DNA of 13,971 bases from JAKEGK01 sp050116575 (GTDB lineage Bacteria; Pseudomonadota; Gammaproteobacteria; SZUA-152). Shown here piece by piece: positions 1-7,535 of this stretch. A program made the translations under genes and the position numbers. The notes beneath the pieces were generated by a model, which saw only the letters and a list, made by a program, of their open reading frames with translations, ran no database searches and was not told the DNA's origin. The DNA is taken from the NCBI GenBank assembly GCA_050116575.1, contig JASFOJ010000129.1, positions 1 through 13,971 of the forward strand, in the 5' to 3' direction. Every line of letters begins with the position of its first letter. The stretch's first letter is position 1.

Positions 1-2
1 CC

Positions 3-1355
3 AAGGCGTGGCGCGCGGCCGCGGACCGAATCCGTGATCGGGCCCATGACGAACACCTGGGCGTGGAAGGTACCACCCGCGCCAAGCTGGATTGGGACAA
101 ACTGGAAGCCACCCGCCGCAAGGTGCTGGAAACCCGCGGCGACATGGCGCTGAAAACCGATACCGGCGTGCGTATCAAGGTGATCCAGGGCTTTGCCTCG
201 TTTGAAACAGATCACCGGGTGTTTGTGGATACCTCTGCCAACAGTGACAACCCCCACAAGAGGGCCAAATCCGGCGATGGCAGCCAGGGTGAACATATTA
301 CCTTTGGCGCGGCAGTTATTGCCACTGGCGCGCCGCCGTTTGTGCCGCCGATTCCCGGTGCAGTTGAAGGCCTGAAAACCGGTGATGTATTGACGTCTGA
401 CACGGTCTGGTTCCTCGAAGCGGTGCCGAAGAAGATCGGCATTATCGGTGGCGGTGCCATTGGTGTCGAAATGGCGCAGATTTTCCAGGATTTCGGTTCC
501 GAAGTGGTGCTGGTGGAAGGCCGCGACCGTATTCTCGCCGAAGTGGAACCGGAGATTGCCAAACAGTTAACTGATGTTCTCAATGAAGATTCCAATCTCA
601 AGATTTTCACTTCTGCCAAGGTTGAGGAAATCAAGCACCGCACCAACAAACGTAAAACACAACTGGTGTTTGAAAGTACCGAAGGTAACAAGCACCGTTA
701 CAGCTGTGATTACGTGATCATGGCCACCGGTAAACGCCCCGTGTTGGAACCGTTAAAACTGCAAAACGCCAACGTGGAAACGGACAACGGTGTTATCAAG
801 GTTGACACCCGGGGCCGTACCAACATACCCCATATATTTGCGGTGGGCGATGTGATTGGTGGATTGATGCTGGCACACACCGCCGGTCAGCAGGGCCGGG
901 TGGCTGCCGCCAATCTGTTAAACGAAGATATGCAGTACGACCAGAACAAGGATTCCGGTGTCATATTCACCCGTCCGCAGGCAGCCTTTGTGGGGTTGTC
1001 GGTGCAACAGGCGAAGGAGCAGGGCATTGATGCCGTGGAAGTGAAAATGCCCATGAACATTGACGCCAAGGCCATGATCAACAACGAGTTGCACGGCATG
1101 ATCAAAATTGTGGCGGATAAGCAAAGCCATAAGGTCATCGGCGTTCATTATCTGGCGGATCACGCGGACACCCTGATCGGTGAAGGGGTCATGATGGTAT
1201 CGGGCGAAATGACCCTTGAGCAGGTGGCCCATGCCATTCATCCCCATCCCACCCAGACGGAAATGTTCGGTGATATGGCGCGGCGGTTGCTGTCACGCCT
1301 GCGCCGCAGCGCCAGCAAAAAGAAAAAGCCGGCCGGGGTGGCTGCTGCCCGATAA
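3..1355 (+). CDS. FAD-dependent NAD(P)-disulfide oxidoreductase (dihydrolipoamide dehydrogenase / mercuric reductase-like), 5' partial
   Basis: The reading frame is open from the left edge, so the N-terminus is missing. The first residues seen (KAWRAAADRIRD) are what normally follows the GCxxxxCVPS redox-disulfide motif, so the window probably begins just after the active-site cysteines. A GTG at 63 could be read as a start but is internal to the domain. Visible parts, numbered from that GTG, are the NAD(P)-binding Rossmann motif IGIIGGGAIGVEMA near residues 125-138, the second FAD contact IFAVGDVIGG near 260, and the C-terminal dimerisation domain with HPHPTQTE near 396-403, matching the catalytic His-Glu pair of class I enzymes. 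The tail RLLSRLRRSASKKKKPAGVAAAR is unusually basic. No lipoyl-complex genes lie nearby, so this is more likely a stand-alone paralogue than the E3 subunit of pyruvate dehydrogenase. Substrate is unknown. It is followed by a terminator. Confidence 0.88.
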   Translation, partial: KAWRAAADRIRDRAHDEHLGVEGTTRAKLDWDKLEATRRKVLETRGDMALKTDTGVRIKVIQGFASFETDHRVFVDTSANSDNPHKRAKSGDGSQGEHITFGAAVIATGAPPFVPPIPGAVEGLKTGDVLTSDTVWFLEAVPKKIGIIGGGAIGVEMAQIFQDFGSEVVLVEGRDRILAEVEPEIAKQLTDVLNEDSNLKIFTSAKVEEIKHRTNKRKTQLVFESTEGNKHRYSCDYVIMATGKRPVLEPLKLQNANVETDNGVIKVDTRGRTNIPHIFAVGDVIGGLMLAHTAGQQGRVAAANLLNEDMQYDQNKDSGVIFTRPQAAFVGLSVQQAKEQGIDAVEVKMPMNIDAKAMINNELHGMIKIVADKQSHKVIGVHYLADHADTLIGEGVMMVSGEMTLEQVAHAIHPHPTQTEMFGDMARRLLSRLRRSASKKKKPAGVAAAR

Positions 1356-1405
1356 CGGCCTCCGGGCATTTTCCCGCGAAAACAGCAAGATAGACTTTAT
1401 GATAG

Positions 1406-1434
1406 AGCCGGCGCTGATGCGCCGGTTGTTGTGT
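1406..1434 (+). terminator. Intrinsic terminator after the disulfide oxidoreductase gene
   Basis: A perfect 7-bp GC-rich stem, CCGGCGC (1408-1414) with GCGCCGG (1419-1425), closes on a TGAT tetraloop. It extends outward by a G-T and an A-T pair and is followed by a T-rich stretch TTGTTGTGT. It lies 50 bases after the stop codon, as expected for a rho-independent terminator, although the T tract is interrupted by G. Confidence 0.6.
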
Positions 1435-1455
1435 CATTTCACGGTCAATTCCCCG

Positions 1456-1504
1456 CTGTTACTTGCTTCTCGAAGTAACGGATACGCCCATAAGCAAGAT
1501 TTTT
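1456..1504 (+). promoter_or_regulatory. Two mutually exclusive hairpins in the leader before the cNMP-domain gene
   Basis: Hairpin one pairs GTTACTT (1458-1464) with AAGTAAC (1473-1479), extended by T-G and C-G pairs to 1456/1481. Hairpin two pairs CTTGCTT (1462-1468) with AAGCAAG (1492-1498) and is followed directly by ATTTTTC. The two share bases 1462-1464 and cannot both form. This resembles an antiterminator/terminator switch, but the second stem has a 23-base loop and only three G/C pairs, so it may be chance. No known riboswitch aptamer was recognised. Confidence 0.25.
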
Positions 1505-1605
1505 CAGCTAATTTGTGAATCCGGTCACTCCAGAAATTGGCATGCGGACCGTTAACTCGGTTTAAGCATCACTTTATTTTTCAGTGCCAAAGAGGGATTA
1601 GCTAA

Positions 1606-2115
1606 ATGGGTGCAGCGGCAGAAGACATATCCATGGAATTGATCGGCGAAGGGGAGTCCTTCAAGCACGAACTGTGCGACATGATCGAAAGTGCGCAAAT
1701 GTTCAGTGATTTTCCCCGCCAGGACACGGAAACCATCGCCGCTTATGCCCGCGCCTACAGTGTCCGCAGTGGTACCACGATCTTCAGGGAAGGCGGCAAG
1801 GGTGCATTTATGTGCCTGGTGGTGGATGGCAGAGTTGATGTATTCAAGGAAAACGACGGTGACAGCAAGCGCCGTATCACCACGATTCGTCCCGGCAAGA
1901 CGATGGGCGAAATGGCCTTGCTCGATGAATTACCCCACTCGGCAACCACTGTCGCCGTGGAAGATACCACGCTGGTGCTCATCACCAAATTTCATTTCGA
2001 CCGTCTTAACGAAGAACACCCCGCCTTGGGCAACCGTATCCTGCGCAAAATCGCCAAACTGCTCAGTCTGCGGTTGCGCCAGACTACTGGAATTTTGTCC
2101 GACTATCTCGAATAG
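1606..2115 (+). CDS. Stand-alone cyclic nucleotide-binding (CRP-like) domain protein
   Basis: A 169-residue protein starting at ATG 1606, with a purine-rich ribosome site AGAGGGA about ten bases upstream. Residues 30-150 form one CRP-type beta-roll: the turn TIFREGGKGAFMCLVVDGRVDVF (59-80, shown here in outline), and the phosphate-binding cassette GEMALLDELPHSATTVA (101-117), which has the conserved Gly-Glu. The C-terminal part (145-169) is a single helix, and there is no helix-turn-helix, so it is not a transcription factor of the CRP type. The cassette normally reads PRSA; here it is PHSA (His111), so the arginine that grips the cyclic phosphate is replaced. It may therefore bind another ligand or act as a partner domain for another protein. 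No signal peptide or membrane segment is seen. It sits alone between a terminator-bearing leader and argG's own promoter. Confidence 0.85.
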   Translation: MGAAAEDISMELIGEGESFKHELCDMIESAQMFSDFPRQDTETIAAYARAYSVRSGTTIFREGGKGAFMCLVVDGRVDVFKENDGDSKRRITTIRPGKTMGEMALLDELPHSATTVAVEDTTLVLITKFHFDRLNEEHPALGNRILRKIAKLLSLRLRQTTGILSDYLE

Positions 2116-2201
2116 TAAAGCTGTCCCTTTGTTCAGTACCCCTGTTCCCCGTCTGTGCCCGGCGTACCAGCTGGTCGCCAGACCTTACGCGCGGCTTTAG
2201 A

Positions 2202-2237
2202 TTCCCGGTTTCATCCCTTCCGGGAAACCCCTATAAT
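2202..2237 (+). promoter_or_regulatory. Putative argG promoter with overlapping inverted repeat
   Basis: A consensus -10 box TATAAT lies at 2232-2237, 42 bases before the argG ATG. A weak -35 (TTTCAT, 2209-2214) sits 17 bases upstream. A perfect 7-bp inverted repeat, TTCCCGG (2202-2208) with CCGGGAA (2220-2226), brackets the -35 and could be an operator or a terminator stem for the preceding gene. Without a T tract a terminator role is less likely. The -10 is convincing; the rest is inference. Confidence 0.45.
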
Positions 2238-2278
2238 CCCTGTTCCTGCAACAACAGCGGCATTTTCCGGGAACTATC

Positions 2279-3490
2279 ATGACGAAAAAACAGGTGAACA
2301 AGGCGGTATTGGCGTATTCCGGCGGTCTCGATACCTCCATTATTCTTAAATGGCTGCAAGACGAATACAGCTGCGAAGTGGTGACTTTCACCGCCGATAT
2401 CGGCCAGGGCGAAGAAGTGGAGCCGGCACGGGAAAAGGCTAAAGCGGCCGGCGTCAAGGAAATCTACATTGACGATTTACGGGAAGAATTTGCCCGAGAT
2501 TACGTGTTTCCCATGTTCCGCGCCAACGCCATTTATGAAGGGGAATACCTGCTGGGTACATCCATTGCCCGGCCCCTCATCGCCAAGCGCCAGATCGAAA
2601 TCGCCAATGAAACAGGAGCGGATGCAGTGGCCCATGGCGCCACCGGCAAGGGCAACGATCAGGTGCGCTTTGAATTAGGTTATTACGCGCTCAAGCCCGA
2701 TGTACATGTCATCGCGCCGTGGCGGGAGTGGGACCTGAATTCCCGCACCAAGTTACTTGAATATGCCGAAAAACATGGCATTAGCGTCGAGAAAAAACGG
2801 GGCAAGGAATCGCCGTATTCCATGGACGCGAATTTATTGCACATCTCTTATGAGGGTGGCGTGCTGGAGGATACCTGGGCCGAGGCGGAAGACGATATGT
2901 GGCGCTGGACAGTAGCGCCGGAACAGGCCCCTGACAAACCGGCAATTATTGAGCTGACTTATCGCCAGGGGGATATCGTGGAAATCGACGGCAAGGCCGT
3001 GACGCCGGCCCAGGCCATGGAGAAGCTGAATCAATTGGCAGCCGCCAACGGCATTGGCCGCGCCGATATTGTTGAAAATCGTTATGTGGGTATCAAATCC
3101 CGGGGCTGTTATGAAACACCGGCTGGCACGGTGATGCTGAAAGCTCATCGGGCGATGGAATCGATTACGCTGGATCGCGAAGTGGCCCATTTAAAGGACG
3201 ATTTAATGCCCCGGTACGCCACGCTTATTTATAACGGTTATTGGTGGAGCCCGGAACGTAAAGCGATTCAGGAACTTATTGATGCCAGTCAGTCAACGGT
3301 TAACGGCCGTGTGCGTGTTAAATTGTATAAAGGTAATGTCACGGTACTGGGTCGCGAATCAACGTCTGACAGCCTGTTTGATTCCAGAATTGCCACGTTT
3401 GAAGACGACGCCGGCGCTTATGATCAACGGGACGCGGAAGGGTTTATAAAAATCAATGCATTACGGTTGCGGCTGGCCAGGCGTTCGTAA
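2279..3490 (+). CDS. argG: Argininosuccinate synthase
   Basis: A 403-residue protein, the usual length for the type I enzyme. It joins citrulline and aspartate using ATP to give argininosuccinate, the penultimate step of arginine synthesis in the cytoplasm. The N-terminal ATP-pyrophosphatase loop AYSGGLDTSIILKWL is at residues 12-26, with the SGGLDTS signature at 14-20. The second signature HGATGKGNDQVRFE (119-132) and the citrulline/aspartate-binding segment around ESPYSMDANLL are intact, and the C-terminal oligomerisation region is present. Start is ATG 2279, preceded by a weak GGGAA ribosome site. No other arginine genes adjoin it, so it appears monocistronic, consistent with its own promoter just upstream and with scattered arg genes in many gammaproteobacteria. 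No key residue appears to be missing. Confidence 0.97.
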   Translation: MTKKQVNKAVLAYSGGLDTSIILKWLQDEYSCEVVTFTADIGQGEEVEPAREKAKAAGVKEIYIDDLREEFARDYVFPMFRANAIYEGEYLLGTSIARPLIAKRQIEIANETGADAVAHGATGKGNDQVRFELGYYALKPDVHVIAPWREWDLNSRTKLLEYAEKHGISVEKKRGKESPYSMDANLLHISYEGGVLEDTWAEAEDDMWRWTVAPEQAPDKPAIIELTYRQGDIVEIDGKAVTPAQAMEKLNQLAAANGIGRADIVENRYVGIKSRGCYETPAGTVMLKAHRAMESITLDREVAHLKDDLMPRYATLIYNGYWWSPERKAIQELIDASQSTVNGRVRVKLYKGNVTVLGRESTSDSLFDSRIATFEDDAGAYDQRDAEGFIKINALRLRLARRS

Positions 3491-3524
3491 ATACCTGCGC
3501 ATACTGATAAAATCAAACATTACA

Positions 3525-3554
3525 TTGACTCATTTTTTAAAAATTGAGTAATAT
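3525..3554 (+). promoter_or_regulatory. Candidate sigma-70 promoter within an AT-rich palindrome
   Basis: TTGACT (3525-3530) and TAATAT (3549-3554), separated by 18 bases, form a plausible promoter for the PAS-GGDEF-EAL gene. The same bases hold a hyphenated palindrome, ACTCA (3528-3532) with TGAGT (3545-3549), separated by a T-run/A-run centre, so a dimeric regulator could bind over the promoter. Read from sequence only. Confidence 0.35.
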
Positions 3555-3569
3555 TTGCACAGAATATGT

Positions 3570-3602
3570 CGTGACCAACACGCAAAAATACCATTGGTCA
3601 CG
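3570..3602 (+). repeat. Perfect 9-bp inverted repeat in the 5' leader of the GGDEF-EAL gene
   Basis: CGTGACCAA (3570-3578) is exactly mirrored by TTGGTCACG (3594-3602) around a 15-base A-rich spacer. It lies downstream of the candidate promoter and about 85 bases before the gene, so it would be transcribed as a stable hairpin. It is followed by GGGCAAAAAAG rather than a T tract, so it is not a standard plus-strand terminator. It could be a leader structure or a protein-binding site. Confidence 0.5.
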
Positions 3603-3685
3603 GGGCAAAAAAGTGATGTAGTATCGATAATAACGCTAATTATCTTCCTGACTTACCTTTTTGCGACTCATTCCGCAAGTTAACG

Positions 3686-6148
3686 GTGGACACATTGCAG
3701 CATCAACTCAATCTCGTAAACGGTATTAGTAAACGCGAACTGCTCGAGGTTTCGACAGTAAAAGGCGAGGGCGCGTTCGCGCTGGATAATGATGGTATGT
3801 TGCTATTCATTAACGAATCCGCTGAACGGTTGCTGGGCTGGGAATCCTCTGAAATCCTGGGTAAAAATTTTTTTGACACGGTTCGCTTCAAGGTCGATGC
3901 CATTGCCACATTGGGCACCTCGGAATGTGCAGCGGTGCGTAGCGTTGGTTGTTCCCACCTGCATAAAGGCGCCAATATTACCCGCAAGGATGGCTCGGTA
4001 CTTTCCATCGTGTTTGTCAGCATGCCGTTGTTCGACAAGGGCAGGGTTTGTGGCAAAGTCTTTGTGTTCCGCGAATATAAAGACGCCAGTATAGAAGAAG
4101 AATTATACCGCGGCATAATTGAGGGTGCCGGCAGTGCCATTGTAAAACTGGATCTTAGCGGCAAAGTTGTGTTTACCAATCACTACACCAAAGATTTGTT
4201 CGGCAACAATATCGAAGCCGCCTTACCCACCAAGATTGTAATGGCGTTACAACAGGAACCTGATTCGCTCAGCAGCCAGATGCGCCTGAAAAAGCAATGC
4301 CGGACCCACAATGGCCGCAGTAAAATGATTGCCTGGACAGTGCGCGTGTTACACGGCATTAACGGCCGTGTCGTGGGTGCAGTATGTGTTGGCAACGACA
4401 TTACTGAGTCTTTGCGTACCAATCAGATGAGCCGTTCACGCTATAGCGAACTGCTTCCGGACAAAGCGTTGACCAACACGGTATTGGATCATATATATGA
4501 CGGCGTAATTACCGTAGGCAAAGACGGCATGGTGGAGTATCTCAATCCTGTCGCAGAACAAATGACCGGCTGGGCCTGTCACGAGGCAAAAGGTCAACCT
4601 TTGAAAGATGTTTATCACGTTGTTGACGAGAAGACACGGGAGCCCCGTATCAATTCAGTATTTGACCGTCAAAACCGGCAACAGCCTCGCAAGACGTTGC
4701 TACTGCGCCGCGACGGTTGGGAATTTACTATCGAGGACACGTCATCCAAGATTCGTGATGAAAATGGCAACGTTGCCGGTGCTGCCATCATTTTCCGTGA
4801 CATTACCGAGCTGCAGGGAATGGAACGCTGGATGTTATACGAAGCAACCCACGATACGTTGACCGGATTAATTAATCGCCGCGAATTCGATTCCCGCCTC
4901 AATCAGGCGCTGGCCGCTGCGCGCGCCGAAGGCCGCCATTACGCGTTGTGTTATATCGACATTTATAACTTTAAACTGATTAACGAGCACCATGGCCGCG
5001 ACGCCGGCGATGAACTGTTAAAGCAGATTGCGACCCTGCTGCATTCGAAAGTGCGTGATACGGACGTGTTGGCCCGGTTAAGCAATGATGAATTTGGTGT
5101 ATTGCTTAACAACTGCTCAATGCACAACGCCGTCGAAACAGCGAACGCTTTTCGCCAGGCCATTCGCGAACACCAATTCGAATGGGAAGGCGAATCCGTT
5201 AATGTGGGAATCAGCATTGGCCTGGTGCCCATTCACGCGGACAGTGGCGGGGTTGGTGACGTTATGGGGCTGGCCGATGCCGCCTGTTATGTTGCCAAGG
5301 ACAAAGGTAACCACCGTATTCACGTCTATCGCTCGCAGGATGTTGCCGTTAAGCAGCGCCACGCTGATCTTAACTGGGTGCAGCGCATTCGTACCGCCCT
5401 GGATGAAAATCAGCTACGCCTGTTTTGCCAGAACATCGTGCCGTTGAATACGCCCGATACCCACATGACGCATCACGAAATCCTGTTGCGCATGCTTGAT
5501 AAAAATGGCGATATTATCCGGCCGGCGTCGTTTATTCCGGCGGCGGAGCGTTATTCGTTAATGCCAAGCATCGACCGCTGGGTAGTGCAAAATGCCCTTG
5601 CATTGCTCAACGACCGTTTGCGCCGAAACCAGCAAATTGGGGTATTTGCCATTAACCTGTCGGCCCAATCCCTGGATGATGAGAATTTTCTGGGGTTTGT
5701 CATCGATCAGTTTGATAAAACGCGTATTCCCGCGTCGCATATTTGTTTTGAAATTACCGAATCCACGGCAATATCCAACCTCATGAGTGCAACCCGTTTC
5801 ATGTCTATTCTGCGCGGGATGGGCTGCCAGTTCGCGCTGGATGATTTCGGGCGCGGTTTTTCATCCTACGGTTACCTGAAAAACCTGCAAATTGACTATT
5901 TGAAAATTGACGGGTCCTTTGTCAGGGACCTGGCCAACGATCCCGTCGATCATGCCATGGTGGAATCCATTAATCAGATTGGTCATATCATGGGCGTTCA
6001 GACGATCGCTGAATTCGTTGAAACCCATGATGCCCTGGAAAAGCTCATCACTTTGGGTGTCGACCACGTCCAGGGTTACCAGTTGGGAAAGCCACGACCC
6101 ATGTGGCATAGTTTCCAATCACCTCCGTCAAGTGGTAACATCCGATAA
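3686..6148 (+). CDS. Triple-PAS GGDEF-EAL protein, predicted c-di-GMP phosphodiesterase with degenerate cyclase domain
   Basis: An 820-residue cytoplasmic-looking protein without clear membrane segments. Three PAS-type sensor domains come first (about 22-130, 140-245 and 263-380; the first and third have NPVAEQMTGW/NESAERLLGW-type PAS cores). They are followed by GGDEF (385-545) and EAL (565-812). The GGDEF signature is SNDEF (466-470), the substrate-loop glycine being Asn467, and the metal-site DxD is D425-I-Y427, so cyclase activity is probably lost. The EAL half looks complete: E598-I-L (EAL position), DDFG (719-722), K740 in LKIDG, E776 in AEFVE, and QGYQLGKP near the end. Expected activity is therefore hydrolysis of c-di-GMP, tuned by the PAS inputs; the GGDEF remnant may bind GTP. 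The longest start is GTG 3686 with a weak ribosome site. TTG at 3695, preceded by GGTGGA, is an alternative. It stands apart from both neighbours. Confidence 0.93.
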   Translation: MDTLQHQLNLVNGISKRELLEVSTVKGEGAFALDNDGMLLFINESAERLLGWESSEILGKNFFDTVRFKVDAIATLGTSECAAVRSVGCSHLHKGANITRKDGSVLSIVFVSMPLFDKGRVCGKVFVFREYKDASIEEELYRGIIEGAGSAIVKLDLSGKVVFTNHYTKDLFGNNIEAALPTKIVMALQQEPDSLSSQMRLKKQCRTHNGRSKMIAWTVRVLHGINGRVVGAVCVGNDITESLRTNQMSRSRYSELLPDKALTNTVLDHIYDGVITVGKDGMVEYLNPVAEQMTGWACHEAKGQPLKDVYHVVDEKTREPRINSVFDRQNRQQPRKTLLLRRDGWEFTIEDTSSKIRDENGNVAGAAIIFRDITELQGMERWMLYEATHDTLTGLINRREFDSRLNQALAAARAEGRHYALCYIDIYNFKLINEHHGRDAGDELLKQIATLLHSKVRDTDVLARLSNDEFGVLLNNCSMHNAVETANAFRQAIREHQFEWEGESVNVGISIGLVPIHADSGGVGDVMGLADAACYVAKDKGNHRIHVYRSQDVAVKQRHADLNWVQRIRTALDENQLRLFCQNIVPLNTPDTHMTHHEILLRMLDKNGDIIRPASFIPAAERYSLMPSIDRWVVQNALALLNDRLRRNQQIGVFAINLSAQSLDDENFLGFVIDQFDKTRIPASHICFEITESTAISNLMSATRFMSILRGMGCQFALDDFGRGFSSYGYLKNLQIDYLKIDGSFVRDLANDPVDHAMVESINQIGHIMGVQTIAEFVETHDALEKLITLGVDHVQGYQLGKPRPMWHSFQSPPSSGNIR

Positions 6149-6249
6149 CACCAGAGAATCTACACTCCCTGTTCAAAAATATAGCGTGCTAATAAAATAA
6201 AGGGCCGGCGGCGTTAGTTGCATGGCCCCGACAGTGGCGACGAACGCCA

Positions 6250-7491
6250 TTGACGGAACGTCAATACAACAATCCAATCAAACTAGAATTCGAGTCAATC
6301 GGTCATTTGTCGAATATGCCAGCGAAAGCTTCCGAAATTAAATTGATGTCACGTGTTGCAGACGGCGAAGAAGCAGCATTTGCCCAGCTTTATAATTCGA
6401 CCAGCGACCAGATTTACCGTTACCTGAAGAGGTTAACCGGTGACGTCGATACAACCGATACATTGTTGCTCCACACTTATCAGGACGCGTGGCAACTGGC
6501 GGATGACTATGACAAGAAACTGGCTCCTGTCAGTTGGCTGTTGTCCATTGCCCGGGACCTTGTATTAGAGTATGCAGGCGACGAAGAAAACGACGGCATC
6601 GATGATGGTCCTGCGGCGGAAATCGCCGCGTTTGACCGCCAAAAAGTTTTTATTAAAGCTATTAACTCCATACCCGTGGAGTCTCGGGATGCGCTCGCTC
6701 TGGTATTGATGCATGGTTATACTTATCACGCCATATCTGAAGTGATGGGTTTTAATATTGATGAAGTCAAATCCCGTGTATTTGAAGCCAAAACCCGGCT
6801 AAAAGAGAAACTCAAAGTTTACGGTATTAAAAAACACGAGGTATCCAAGTCGAATATTCTGCGCGAGCTGATCCCCCTCTATATCAACGGTGCTTTAGCG
6901 GGCAAACATAAAATTGCTTTTGAGAAATCCCTCAAAAATGATCCAAACCTGAAACAGGAATACATGGAGTTTTACGAGATCGAGGCTTATTTTGATCAGC
7001 TCAATACCGCCAGCCGCCAGCACCTAGACCAGCTATACCTCAATATTATTAATAGTCTCAGCGAGCCGGATGAGCCGGGCGGGGCGGATGTTGACGAAGC
7101 GGCGTCCTCGGAAACGAAAGTGGATTTCCTGCACGATATTTTATCATCGCCCCAGGTGGGTTGGGGGTTGGCTATCGTGCAATTTGCCATATTGGCGGTG
7201 GTTTTGATTTTTGTTGTGCCGCAAAAGTCTAATTCCGTAGAAGCCAATATTAGCGCAGCGCAACTGCTGCAGCAGACAACCGGAAGAAAAATTAATGTAA
7301 TTTTTCGTGACGACGCAACACATCAACAGATTCGTGACCTGTTGTTGAAGCTGGACCTGCAAATGTTCAGCGGTCCTACCGATATCGGGCTGTATACGGT
7401 CTCGATTGACGGCAGTAAACAACTGGCAGAGGACCGGTTAAACAAGCTGCGCAATTCCGATATTGTTGTACTGGCTGATCTGGCCTATTAA
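6250..7491 (+). CDS. ECF sigma factor fused to an anti-sigma-like domain, a membrane anchor and a C-terminal sensor-like domain
   Basis: A 413-residue single polypeptide. Residues 32-110 resemble sigma region 2 (YQDAW, APVSWLLSIARDLVLEY). Residues 131-190 resemble sigma region 4 with its helix-turn-helix (SRDALALVLMHGYTYHAIS, then DEVKSRVFEAKTRLKEKL). Residues 200-255 look like an anti-sigma domain (ILRELIPLYINGALAGKHK), but the usual HxxxCxxC zinc ligands are absent (SLKNDPNLKQE). One hydrophobic segment (304-323, GWGLAIVQFAILAVVLIFVV) follows, then a domain (345-413) with INVIFRDDATHQQIRDLL and GLYTVSI, a pattern common at the outer end of membrane anti-sigma factors. Predicted topology is sigma inside, C-terminus outside. 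The longest start is TTG 6250; ATG 6316 (residue 23) is an alternative, and neither has a clear ribosome site. Target genes are unknown. The domain calls rest on pattern likeness. Confidence 0.75.
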   Translation: MTERQYNNPIKLEFESIGHLSNMPAKASEIKLMSRVADGEEAAFAQLYNSTSDQIYRYLKRLTGDVDTTDTLLLHTYQDAWQLADDYDKKLAPVSWLLSIARDLVLEYAGDEENDGIDDGPAAEIAAFDRQKVFIKAINSIPVESRDALALVLMHGYTYHAISEVMGFNIDEVKSRVFEAKTRLKEKLKVYGIKKHEVSKSNILRELIPLYINGALAGKHKIAFEKSLKNDPNLKQEYMEFYEIEAYFDQLNTASRQHLDQLYLNIINSLSEPDEPGGADVDEAASSETKVDFLHDILSSPQVGWGLAIVQFAILAVVLIFVVPQKSNSVEANISAAQLLQQTTGRKINVIFRDDATHQQIRDLLLKLDLQMFSGPTDIGLYTVSIDGSKQLAEDRLNKLRNSDIVVLADLAY

Positions 7492-7535
7492 GCCGATCAA
7501 AAACTATTGTTTTACCTCAACAATGGGACAAGATA

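Noticed and set aside
63..1355. Treating GTG 63 as the true start of the disulfide oxidoreductase
   Set aside because: The frame is open to the window edge and the upstream residues match the helix after the family's redox-disulfide motif, so the gene is truncated by the window.
2161..2179. GGCG-ACCAGCTGGT-CGCC hairpin after the cNMP-domain gene as a terminator
   Set aside because: Needs a bulged base and lacks a T tract; left unannotated as a terminator.
6847..7014. Zinc-finger (HxxxCxxC) anti-sigma motif in the fusion protein
   Set aside because: The domain shape fits an anti-sigma, but the His and Cys ligands are absent, so it should not be called a zinc-binding anti-sigma.
7506..7524. 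Small hairpin ATTGTT/AACAAT between the sigma fusion and gloA as a terminator
   Set aside because: AT-rich six-base stem with no following T tract; too weak to call.
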